From Deltaproteobacteria bacterium UBA6930 (lineage in GTDB: Bacteria > Myxococcota_A > UBA9160 > UBA6930), in assembly GCA_002450755.1 (NCBI GenBank), contig DKAI01000034.1:1-6499 (forward strand): DNA of 6,499 bases, given 5' to 3'. Below the pieces are notes generated by a model, which saw nothing but the letters and a program-made list of their open reading frames with translations, had not been told where the DNA came from and did no database searches. Within the stretch, counting starts at the first letter, position 1. Every line of letters starts with the position of its first letter. Below, in pieces: positions 1-6,478 of the stretch. The translations under genes were made by a program, and so were the position numbers.

Positions 1-71
1 AGAAGGTTGGACGGACGGATCCCCAGTTTGTAGTTTCTGTCTCGGGAAAGGTTAAGGTACCCTCGAATTGA
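1..71 (+). CDS. 3' end of an upstream protein-coding gene (partial, unidentified)
   Basis: Reading from base 3, the frame is open for 22 codons and closes with TGA at 69-71; the visible C-terminus ends with residues GKVKVPSN. The other two forward frames stop earlier, at 31-33 and 53-55. The TGA overlaps the TTG start of the aminotransferase (68-70) as TTGA, the same arrangement as the ATGA overlap seen later in this window, which favours a real coupled gene over a chance frame. The fragment is too short to assign a family. It could be spurious, since a 22-codon open frame is not rare by itself; the junction is the main support. Confidence 0.45.
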   Translation, partial: KVGRTDPQFVVSVSGKVKVPSN

Positions 72-1384
72 AGCTAAATCCTCTAGCAAGCGGACTGAAC
101 GAGCGACTGGAAACAGCGGCACCTGAAGTAGCCGAGATGTTGTCTCCCATGGGCCGGGGGCTCTATTTTCCAAAAGGGATTTTGTCACAGTCTGCTGAGG
201 CGACCGAAAAGGCAAGTCGTTATAACGCGACTATAGGTATCGCGACAGAGGACTCGCAGGCGATGCATCTTTCAACGATGGCTCGGTACATCGAATGTCT
301 TTCGCCCGACGAGACTTTTCCTTATGCACCCGCAGGTGGAGTCCAGAGCCTTAGGGCCCTTTGGTCGGAAAAACAAAGGCGAGAAAATTCAAATATGCAG
401 GGAAAAGCCGTGGGTCTCCCAATTGTCACAAGTGCGATCACCCATGGGCTTGGGCTAGTCGGTGATTTATTTGTAGGCCCATCCGATAGAATTTTGCTTC
501 CCGATAAGCTTTGGGGAAACTACCGTCTGACGTATGAGGTCCGGTATGGAGCAACTATCGGAACTTTTCCATTCTTTTCTGGGTCATGTTTCAATATTGC
601 AGGTTTTAAGGAAGCACTGGCTCGCGAAGCTGCTGCTCATTCGAAGCTCGTGATTATTTTAAATTTCCCGAATAATCCTACGGGCTACATGCCTACTGTT
701 GAGGAGAGCCGAGAGATCGTTTCTTCCCTTCTAGCGACTGCGGATTCTGGTACGAAGCTAGTGGTTATTTGCGATGATGCCTACTTTGGACTTTTTTACC
801 ACTTAGGAGGAGAGTCTTCTAAAGAATCACTTTTCGGAGAGTTAGTCGGGCGTCACCAGAATCTCTTTTCTATTCGGTTAGACGGAGCTACAAAGGAGCT
901 TTTTGCCTGGGGGCTACGATGTGGCTTTCTTACTCTAGGTCCCGGAGATCGAAACTCTGCTGAGGAAGTTATTGACGTTCTGGATGCAAAATTACGCGGT
1001 GCGATTCGGAGCGGTGTATCGAATAGTCCACTTTTATCGCAGACTTTGGTGGAACGCTGTCTGACAGATCTGGAAAGTATTAAAGAACGTGATGATAAGA
1101 TAGAAATACTTCGAGAACGCGCCGAGCGAGTAAATTTGTCGGCGAGAAGTTCTCGGTTTTCTGATAGTTGGGAGGTTTATCCATTTAATAGTGGCTACTT
1201 CATGTGTTTAAAGATCAAAGGAGTTTCTGCCGAAACTGTGAGGAGGTACCTCTTGGACCGTTATCAAACAGGTCTCATAGCGACCGCAGAGTACGATCTC
1301 AGAGTGGCATTCTCATGTCTCGAACTTGAAGAAATCGAGCCTCTTTTTGAGTTGATCGACAGATCAGTTCGCGATCTTACCTGA
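68..1384 (+). CDS. Fold-type-I PLP-dependent aminotransferase (class I/II family)
   Basis: A 438-residue cytoplasmic enzyme expected to transfer an amino group between an amino acid and a 2-oxo acid using pyridoxal phosphate. The family's active-site residues can be read in order: the cofactor phosphate loop region near TSAITHG (121-127), Trp149 in LWGNY (cofactor-stacking position), Asn203 in NFPNNPTGY, Asp236 and Tyr239 in CDDAYFGLFY, Lys276 in LDGATKELF as the Schiff-base lysine, Arg284 exactly eight residues later as in aspartate aminotransferase, and Arg412 in LRVAFS as the likely carboxylate-binding arginine. All key residues are present, so it should be active. The WGN motif recalls the aspartate/aromatic aminotransferase branch, but the substrate cannot be read from sequence. 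The TTG start is chosen because it overlaps the upstream TGA (TTGA) and has TAAGG ten bases before it; the next ATG (137) would remove N-terminal residues. Its end converges on the M20 gene with only five bases between stops and no terminator hairpin that I can see. Confidence 0.88.
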   Translation: MKLNPLASGLNERLETAAPEVAEMLSPMGRGLYFPKGILSQSAEATEKASRYNATIGIATEDSQAMHLSTMARYIECLSPDETFPYAPAGGVQSLRALWSEKQRRENSNMQGKAVGLPIVTSAITHGLGLVGDLFVGPSDRILLPDKLWGNYRLTYEVRYGATIGTFPFFSGSCFNIAGFKEALAREAAAHSKLVIILNFPNNPTGYMPTVEESREIVSSLLATADSGTKLVVICDDAYFGLFYHLGGESSKESLFGELVGRHQNLFSIRLDGATKELFAWGLRCGFLTLGPGDRNSAEEVIDVLDAKLRGAIRSGVSNSPLLSQTLVERCLTDLESIKERDDKIEILRERAERVNLSARSSRFSDSWEVYPFNSGYFMCLKIKGVSAETVRRYLLDRYQTGLIATAEYDLRVAFSCLELEEIEPLFELIDRSVRDLT

Positions 1385-1389
1385 TAGGT

Positions 1390-2949
1390 CTACTCTGAAA
1401 TTTCTTGCTTATCCAGCCTTTCAAGAATGTCGATATATGCGTGCACTCCCATTACTAAGTTCTTCACAGAGATGCGCTCATTTATTCCGTGGACACCGCG
1501 AGTTTCTGAGGGTGGTAGTCGGCGAGGTGCAAAACCATAGGAATCGATGCCAATTTCACGAAAATAATGAGCATCAGTAAAGCCACTACTTACTCTCGGA
1601 ATAACAATACCTTCAGGGTCTGAGTTCGATGCAGCGGCTTCTATAGCGCGATATAGAGGTGTTTCGGTTGAAGTGATCTGGTTTGAAAAACTGAGCAGAG
1701 TGCGTATTTGAATCCGAGGATCGTTGACAACTTCGCGCACTTTCTCGGTGAAGTCTTTGCAGCTACCCCCAGGTAGTATCCGAGCGTCAATGTGAGCCTG
1801 AGCCGAAGCAGGCATTACGTTTGTTCGCTCACTTCCCTTAAGCACAGTAACGGCGAGAGTGTCTCTTACCAGAGAGTTTCTTACTCGAGAGCTTAGGAAC
1901 CGTTTCTTAAATTGTGGGTCGCTATTTAGTGATCTTTGAAGCGAAGAGAGACCCGGCTTATCCTCCTCTGAGGCGAGGACGGCCATTAATCGGAACATTC
2001 GTGCAACTTCCGGGATTACGTGGATGTTGGTTTCGATTTCAAGAGCTTTTGAAAGTCCAGAAACTAGTACGGGCACCGATGAGTCAGGGCCTGCGGTAGA
2101 TCCATGTCCCGCTTGTCCCTCTACGCTTAGTTCAAGCCAACAGGGTGTTTTTTCTGTTACAGAGACACCCCAAACGTCTGGTTGAAGATCCGAACCGGTT
2201 CCACTTCCTGGACGAATTCCCCCACCCTCGGTGAGTAAAAATTTTGCCCCACCGAGGATTTCTCGGTGGCGTTCAGTAATGAACCCCGCTCCGAAACGAC
2301 CACCAGTCTCCTCATCAGGTACGGCTAAAAAAATGATGTCTCTGCGGAGGGGGCTTTCTCTTTCTGCAAGGTTTGCAAGGACTAGTGCATGAACTACCGA
2401 GAGACCCTTGGCGTCGATTGCACCTCGTCCTAGTACGTACCCTCCAGTCACCATTCCGATGAAAGGGTCCGCAATCCAATCGCTTTTTACGGCGGGCACG
2501 ACATCCAAATGGGAAAGCAATATTAATGGTGCGGCGTCACCCGTACCTCGAACTCGTGCCCAGACCGCTGCCCTTCCAGCGCGAGAGATACCTTTGGGGG
2601 TCTCTATTACCCGTGTTTCAATGTTTCTTTCCGAAAGAAAATTAGATAGAAACCTCGCAAGGGGGGCCTCATCACCTGGTGGGTTCGTCGTATTAAATCT
2701 AATACTTCTAGATAGGAGCTTTGCCGCAGCTTCCGGCAAACTAGAGATCGGATCGGGTATCTTTTCAGTTGAAAAAGGCCAAAGTTTTTTAAAATGGGTT
2801 AGTGGGTCAAGTGCCAGAGATTCGTTTGGTGCGATGATAAAGAGAAGAAAAACGATGACTCTGGTCACGAGAATTCGATAATAATTCAAACGCCTAGGAC
2901 ATTTTCCCCCCGGGGACTCTGTTCTGATTGGATAACGAAATTTCATCAC
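1390..2949 (-). CDS. Exported M20-family zinc metallopeptidase (PM20D1/carboxypeptidase-like)
   Basis: A di-zinc hydrolase of the M20 family, expected to cleave a peptide or N-acyl amino-acid bond outside the cytoplasm. The full active site is visible: His147 and Asp149 in SHLDVVP, bridging Asp179 in GRGAIDAKG, catalytic Glu213 and ligand Glu214 in DEETGG, Glu241 in LTEGGG, and the last ligand His487 in GVHGINERI. The inserted lid/dimerisation domain carries GHGS with His282. The HGINER ending and the FNTTNPPGDE entry motif (85-94) resemble the PM20D1/carboxypeptidase Ss1 branch; the natural substrate is not deducible. A hydrophobic segment (about 31-40) followed by SLA|LDP at 44-49 suggests a signal peptide, possibly left uncleaved as an anchor. 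As given, the start is GTG at 2949 followed by ATG, without a clear ribosome binding site, and leaves a long 30-residue n-region. A TTG at 2887-2889 would give 499 residues and a compact signal peptide beginning MNYYRILVTR, and is a serious alternative. Transcribed divergently from the M23 gene. Confidence 0.9.
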   Translation of the reverse strand: MMKFRYPIRTESPGGKCPRRLNYYRILVTRVIVFLLFIIAPNESLALDPLTHFKKLWPFSTEKIPDPISSLPEAAAKLLSRSIRFNTTNPPGDEAPLARFLSNFLSERNIETRVIETPKGISRAGRAAVWARVRGTGDAAPLILLSHLDVVPAVKSDWIADPFIGMVTGGYVLGRGAIDAKGLSVVHALVLANLAERESPLRRDIIFLAVPDEETGGRFGAGFITERHREILGGAKFLLTEGGGIRPGSGTGSDLQPDVWGVSVTEKTPCWLELSVEGQAGHGSTAGPDSSVPVLVSGLSKALEIETNIHVIPEVARMFRLMAVLASEEDKPGLSSLQRSLNSDPQFKKRFLSSRVRNSLVRDTLAVTVLKGSERTNVMPASAQAHIDARILPGGSCKDFTEKVREVVNDPRIQIRTLLSFSNQITSTETPLYRAIEAAASNSDPEGIVIPRVSSGFTDAHYFREIGIDSYGFAPRRLPPSETRGVHGINERISVKNLVMGVHAYIDILERLDKQEISE

Positions 2950-2977
2950 GCAGTAGGGAAATGACTCGGTACGCTCT

Positions 2978-2986
2978 AGGAGGTGA
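2978..2986 (+). promoter_or_regulatory. Strong Shine-Dalgarno-like site without an obvious gene start
   Basis: AGGAGGTGA is a nine-base uninterrupted complement to the conserved 3' end of bacterial 16S rRNA. No ATG, GTG or TTG lies 5-10 bases downstream. The nearest is TTG at 2998, fourteen bases after the GGAGG core, opening a 13-codon frame (MLSIIPLDWSIGR) that stops at 3037-3039, four bases before the TTG start of the M23 gene. It could therefore serve a leader peptide coupled to the M23 gene, act as a ribosome standby site, or be chance. On the opposite strand it lies in the probable untranslated leader of the M20 gene. Confidence 0.35.
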
Positions 2987-3006
2987 CTCCGGCTTCCTTG
3001 TTAAGC

Positions 3007-3012
3007 ATTATA
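3007..3012 (-). promoter_or_regulatory. Possible -10 element for the M20 peptidase gene
   Basis: The minus strand reads a perfect TATAAT here, in the divergent spacer and about 60 bases upstream of the annotated GTG start of the peptidase, which would give a leader of around 50 bases. No convincing -35 hexamer lies 16-18 bases upstream (the best positions match only about two of six bases) and there is no TGn extension. A second, weaker box, TATACT, lies upstream on the same strand at 3030-3025. Position and consensus are the only support. Confidence 0.35.
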
Positions 3013-3043
3013 CCTCTTGATTGGAGTATAGGTAGATAGGTCA

Positions 3044-4492
3044 TTGAAGAACTTTTGGAATAAAAGAACTCGAGAAAGATTAATCGCTCCGTGGGGCCCT
3101 ATCGTTGATTGTTACAAGGCCGGAGCGAAACTCTTTAATCTTGATTTTGAATTGGGCGTGAGTCGTAGCGCGGCTCTTCTGTTTATCCTCGCCTCGATCT
3201 CAGTGGGCTATCTTTTTTTAGATGAATCGCAGAAAAGCCGGGAAGGCGATGTTATCCAGGAACCAGCTTTAGCTGTTAGCTCCGATGCTGTCCCTCAACA
3301 CCCCGAGATGAAGACTCCCGTTTATTCTTCAGAAGAGAAAATTCAAACCCTTTCGGAAACCGAAGAAGATGACAAGTCCGTTGCCTTCGAGACGCTTCAG
3401 GGCACCTTGGGCTCTGGAGATACATTAGGGTTGGTCTTAAACCGTCGAGGTGTCACCAGCAGGTTAATTCACGACATTACCACCCAAATGCGGCCTCTTT
3501 TTGATTTCCGTCAGGCTCGTCCCGGAGATAAGTTCTACTTGGACCTTAGAGAAGACGGGAGAATTCTGAGGTTTCGTTATGTAAGGTCCCCGTTTGAAGA
3601 GTATATGCTGGAAGTTGAAGGGGAGATTGTCACAGCGAGAAGATTAACTCCCAGGATTGACAGACGGCGCGCAACGATTTCCGGTTTGGTCAGTCAAAAC
3701 CTATACGATTCACTTTCAGACGTTGGGGGAGATCATAATCTAGCTAGCGACTTCTCCGAGATATTTGCCTGGGACTTGGACTTCTCCCGGTCTGTCCGGA
3801 TGGGCGACAGATTTGCCATTCTCTACGAACGTCTTTATAACCTCCGGGAGGGGAGGCCAGAGACTTATATAGGTTCTGGGAAAATCCTTGCAGCTAGCTA
3901 CAGAGGTAATGGAGAAGCCCTGCAAGCGCTTTATTTTGAAAGCGAGGCTGGGCGTGGCGGTTACTACCGACCAGATGGCTCGGCAATGCAACGCCAATTT
4001 TTAAAGGCCCCTTTAGAGTACAGAAGGATTAGTTCCTCATATTCTCTTTCACGTCTTCACCCAATTCTTAAAGTTCGGCGCCCACACAGGGGAATCGATT
4101 ACGCCGCTCCTGCAGGCACGCCCGTTTGGGCTGTCGCAGACGGAACCCTGACATACATGGGTCGAAACGGAGGTTTCGGCAAGCTGGTAAAGATCCGGCA
4201 CGCGAACGGTTACATTTCTTACTACGGACATCTTTCCCGCTACAGAAAGGGTTTGAGAGTGGGCTCGAAGGTTAGCCAAAAGGAGGTGGTGGGCTATGTA
4301 GGATCTACGGGTTTGGCCACAGGCCCCCACCTTGATTACCGCCTTAGAAAAGACGGCAAGTATGTAGATCCTAATAAAATTAGGATTCCCTCAGGAAAAC
4401 CAATTTCTAAGGACAAACTTGAAAGCTTTGGCCTTCATAGAGACCAAGTATTATCCGAATTGAAAACTGCTAAATCTGCCGGGTCTCTCTAA
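3044..4492 (+). CDS. Membrane-anchored M23 peptidoglycan endopeptidase, MepM-like
   Basis: A 482-residue envelope protein expected to cut peptide cross-links in peptidoglycan in the periplasm. Layout: about 40 cytoplasmic residues, one transmembrane segment (about 42-59, SAALLFILASISVGYLFL), a low-complexity acidic linker (60-112), an OapA/LysM-like region (about 115-195), a second beta domain (about 210-320), then a C-terminal M23 (LytM) domain (about 335-447). This order matches E. coli MepM (YebA). In the M23 domain I see His348 and Asp352 (PHRGID, the HxxxD zinc pair), His396 in YYGHLS, and His429 in GPHLDYR. The usual HxH ends with a zinc-binding His, but here the residue is Asp431, so the third zinc ligand would be Asp. 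Glycine and turn motifs around it are intact, so it need not be inactive. The TTG start is forced by an upstream in-frame TAG at 3029-3031; its ribosome site is weak (GGAG 17 bases before). An internal TTG or GTG just before the membrane segment (near 3154-3161) is possible. First gene of the rightward cluster. Confidence 0.88.
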   Translation: MKNFWNKRTRERLIAPWGPIVDCYKAGAKLFNLDFELGVSRSAALLFILASISVGYLFLDESQKSREGDVIQEPALAVSSDAVPQHPEMKTPVYSSEEKIQTLSETEEDDKSVAFETLQGTLGSGDTLGLVLNRRGVTSRLIHDITTQMRPLFDFRQARPGDKFYLDLREDGRILRFRYVRSPFEEYMLEVEGEIVTARRLTPRIDRRRATISGLVSQNLYDSLSDVGGDHNLASDFSEIFAWDLDFSRSVRMGDRFAILYERLYNLREGRPETYIGSGKILAASYRGNGEALQALYFESEAGRGGYYRPDGSAMQRQFLKAPLEYRRISSSYSLSRLHPILKVRRPHRGIDYAAPAGTPVWAVADGTLTYMGRNGGFGKLVKIRHANGYISYYGHLSRYRKGLRVGSKVSQKEVVGYVGSTGLATGPHLDYRLRKDGKYVDPNKIRIPSGKPISKDKLESFGLHRDQVLSELKTAKSAGSL

Positions 4493-4559
4493 GTTTTGTG
4501 ACTGGGTTCGACCGGCGCAGAGGGTCTCCGGCAACGTTTTGTGTCAAGATGTGAGGTCT

Positions 4560-5006
4560 ATGGGGAAAAATAACAGAGTACAGAAAGATCTAACCCTCAA
4601 GCTGGTCTCGCTTGGGCAGCGTCTGGCGAAAAGAGAGCTGGTCCACGCCGTTTCTCTTGGTGAGGCGCAACGTAGGGCGATCGAGATTCATGGAGATATC
4701 GCAGATGCCCTGATAGCGTATAACAGAGAGGTCGAGAAGGCCGGTGTACCGCAGCTCAGAGTTGAGCAAAGTCCTGTTCGGACCGACGAGAAGCATCTTC
4801 GTTCGATTCAGTTTGACATAAAGAGAGGTAGATACACGGCGATCGTTACTGTGAAAAGTCGAGGTGGAATCACTTTGGTAGGACCCTTTAGGGCTGGAAA
4901 ATCAGAAGGACCTTGTAAGACTTTTCCATTTGATTCCGCTGAAGAACTTTCTTTGGCACTACCTTTATTTTTAGAGAATTTTCTGGAAGAAGCGGCCACA
5001 CCATGA
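4560..5006 (+). CDS. Unrecognised small protein coupled to gshA
   Basis: I do not recognise a family. From ATG 4560 it has 148 residues, with no signal peptide or membrane segment, so it is probably cytoplasmic. The N-terminal part (about 8-62, QKDLTLKLVSLGQRLAKRE and onward) is rich in charged and aliphatic residues and predicts as helix, broken at SLGEAQRR. A middle part (about 81-107) alternates like beta strands (SIQFDIKRGRYTAIVTVK, then GGITLV), and the last 20 residues look like an amphipathic helix (AEELSLALPLFLENFLEE). The piece GPFRAGKS (108-115) fits the Walker A pattern by letter, but what follows has Gly and Pro instead of a helix and no Walker B can follow, so I do not call it an ATPase. 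Its TGA overlaps the gshA ATG (ATGA), which implies translational coupling. ATG 4560 has GAGG only three bases upstream; GTG 4551 and TTG 4539 are alternatives (up to 155 residues). Uniform base use and the coupling argue for a real gene. Confidence 0.7.
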   Translation: MGKNNRVQKDLTLKLVSLGQRLAKRELVHAVSLGEAQRRAIEIHGDIADALIAYNREVEKAGVPQLRVEQSPVRTDEKHLRSIQFDIKRGRYTAIVTVKSRGGITLVGPFRAGKSEGPCKTFPFDSAEELSLALPLFLENFLEEAATP

Positions 5007-6364
5007 GTGGCAGTCCAAGTGGTGCCGAGACAGTCATCGAGAGCATCGACGACCTCGTCGATCACATTCGAACAGGAGAGAAATCGCGAGAGCTCTGGAA
5101 GGTAGGAACGGAGCATGAAAAAATTGGCCTTTATCGAAAGGACCTAAGCCGGGTTTCTTATGAAGGGGACGACGGGATTCGTGGCTTACTGGAGGAGATC
5201 TCAGAATCCGACGGGTGGAGTAGAACCTACGAAGGTGACGAGATCCTTGTAGCTTTAGAAAAGGATGGCGCGAGTATCACCTTGGAACCAGGCGGACAGC
5301 TTGAGTTGTCAGGTGCTCCTTTGCGAACGATCCACGAGACCTGTAGTGAGTTCCACCAGCACCTCGAAGTGATTCGGAGCCCATCTGAAGCGCGAGATAT
5401 TGTCTGGCTCTCTTTGGGGATTGATCCTTGCCATTCGATTCGTGAAGTCCCCAAGGTGCCGAAGCAACGTTATGGCGTAATGAGAGAGTACCTTCCTGAA
5501 AAAGGAACCCTCCCTCTGGAAATGATGCACTTAACATCGACGGTACAGGCCAATTTCGATTTCTCAGATGAAAACGATATGGCCAAAAAGATGAGAACCG
5601 CGACCGCCGTGTCTCCTATTGTTTCTGCCATTTTTGCGAACTCCAGTATTGCAGGAGGTCAGGACTCGGGATTTATTTCCAAGAGAGTTGATATTTGGCA
5701 GAATACCGACCGGGATCGCTGCGGTCTCTTGCCTTTCGTCTTCGAGGATGATTTCGGATACCGCGACTACGTAGAATGGGCGCTCGACGTCCCCATGTTT
5801 TTTAGGTTTTCGGGGGGCAGCTATCGACGAATGAATGGAGCTTCTTTCAGGAGTCTTCTGGACGGCCTGCCCGATGAATCTCCTGCAACCTTAATGGATT
5901 TCGAGCTGCATCTTACGACGCTGTTTCCCGAAGTACGTTTGAAACGTTTTATTGAGGTTCGGGGGGCAGATGCTGTACCGCCTGGGCTTCTTTGCGCACT
6001 CCCGGCGCTCTGGAAGGGAATCCTTTATGACAGAGATTCTTTGGACGCCGCCTGGGATCTTGTTTCGTCCTGGAGTTTTGACGAAAGGCGTGTGGCACTC
6101 GATCAGGTTGCGCGCCTGGGTCTTAAAGCCGCTGTGGAGGGGAGACCGGTCCTAGAATTGGCAAAAGACCTATTGGAGATCTCCGCTGCTGGTCTAGGAA
6201 ATCTGGGAGTTGAACAGTATATAAATCCTGATGAGACTAGTTATTTGGAACCTATTCGTAGTGTTTTAGAAATGGGTAAAAGTCCAGGTCAGATTGTTAG
6301 GGAAAAGTGGATAAACTCGTGGTCTAGCTCGTTTGAGCGCCTAGTTGATTTCTCAAAGTTCTAG
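5003..6364 (+). CDS. gshA: Glutamate-cysteine ligase (plant/proteobacterial type)
   Basis: A 453-residue cytoplasmic enzyme that joins L-glutamate and L-cysteine with ATP to make gamma-glutamylcysteine, the first and rate-setting step of glutathione synthesis. Family landmarks run in order: WKVGTEHEKIGLY (32-44) at the substrate and metal site, ASITLEPGGQLELSGAP (90-106), the IHETCSEF helix (110-117), MHLTSTVQANFDFS (175-188), ANSSIAGGQDSGFISKR (212-228), IWQNTDRDRCGLLPFVFED (231-249), YVEWALDVPMFF (256-267), and RLKRFIEVRGADAVPP (312-327). This is the set typical of the GCS2 (plant, alphaproteobacterial, xanthomonad) branch and not of the E. coli GshA branch. Length is normal and no frameshift is visible. 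The ATG overlaps the preceding stop (ATGA), with a GGAAGAAG stretch ten bases upstream. A glutathione synthetase gene (gshB) is not in this window. No terminator hairpin with a T-run follows, so transcription may continue into the next gene. Confidence 0.94.
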   Translation: MSGSPSGAETVIESIDDLVDHIRTGEKSRELWKVGTEHEKIGLYRKDLSRVSYEGDDGIRGLLEEISESDGWSRTYEGDEILVALEKDGASITLEPGGQLELSGAPLRTIHETCSEFHQHLEVIRSPSEARDIVWLSLGIDPCHSIREVPKVPKQRYGVMREYLPEKGTLPLEMMHLTSTVQANFDFSDENDMAKKMRTATAVSPIVSAIFANSSIAGGQDSGFISKRVDIWQNTDRDRCGLLPFVFEDDFGYRDYVEWALDVPMFFRFSGGSYRRMNGASFRSLLDGLPDESPATLMDFELHLTTLFPEVRLKRFIEVRGADAVPPGLLCALPALWKGILYDRDSLDAAWDLVSSWSFDERRVALDQVARLGLKAAVEGRPVLELAKDLLEISAAGLGNLGVEQYINPDETSYLEPIRSVLEMGKSPGQIVREKWINSWSSSFERLVDFSKF

Positions 6365-6395
6365 TTAGAAAGGAAACATTTGATCTGTGGCCTAA

Positions 6396-6423
6396 TTGAC
6401 TTTTAACTTGCCGCACGCATATT
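6396..6423 (+). promoter_or_regulatory. Possible sigma-70-type promoter ahead of the glutaredoxin-like gene
   Basis: TTGACT (6396-6401, five of six to the -35 consensus) is followed after 16 bases by CATATT (6418-6423, four of six to the -10 consensus). A start near 6430 would give a leader of about 50 bases to the ATG at 6479. It lies in the only sizeable spacer of the rightward cluster, so the downstream gene could have its own promoter in addition to read-through from gshA. The match is moderate. Confidence 0.35.
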
Positions 6424-6435
6424 TAGCTTGAACCT

Positions 6436-6445
6436 TCAGGCCTGA
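6436..6445. repeat. Perfect 10-base palindrome, TCAGGCCTGA
   Basis: The sequence equals its own reverse complement and has no spacer. It lies about 13 bases after the possible -10 box and 33 bases before the ATG at 6479. As RNA it could not fold on itself because it lacks a loop, so a binding site for a dimeric regulator is the more natural reading. Such a palindrome may also occur by chance. Confidence 0.3.
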
Positions 6446-6478
6446 CCAACATTTCGAATTGTGGAGAGAACAACAGCT

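Noticed and set aside
1340..1420. Possible bidirectional terminator between the converging aminotransferase and M20 genes.
   Set aside because: The gap is five bases and the surrounding GATC-rich stretch forms no stable hairpin with a U-tract on either strand.
2408..2881. A 157-codon plus-strand open frame opposite the M20 peptidase gene.
   Set aside because: It lies entirely antisense to a gene with an intact set of catalytic motifs, has low-complexity composition and no recognisable domain; a shadow of the coding strand.
4503..4516. GGGTTCGACC resembles the T-loop of a tRNA or tmRNA 3' end.
   Set aside because: The flanking bases do not pair as a T-stem and no acceptor stem, anticodon arm or CCA end is present nearby.
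4477..4530. Short repeated GGGTCTC and GCCGG/CCGGC pieces around the end of the M23 gene, considered as a terminator.
   Set aside because: Arms are only about five bases with a loop of around 30 and no T-run follows; does not qualify as an intrinsic terminator.
4881..4904. GPFRAGKS in the small unknown protein matches the Walker A pattern GxxxxGK[ST] and follows a beta-like ITLV.
   Set aside because: The residues after it (EGPCKTFPFD) cannot form the usual helix, only about 33 residues remain, and no Walker B follows. Probably a chance match.
5277..5537. Several minus-strand open frames within gshA.
   Set aside because: They overlap strongly conserved gshA coding sequence, lack ribosome sites and show no recognisable protein features.
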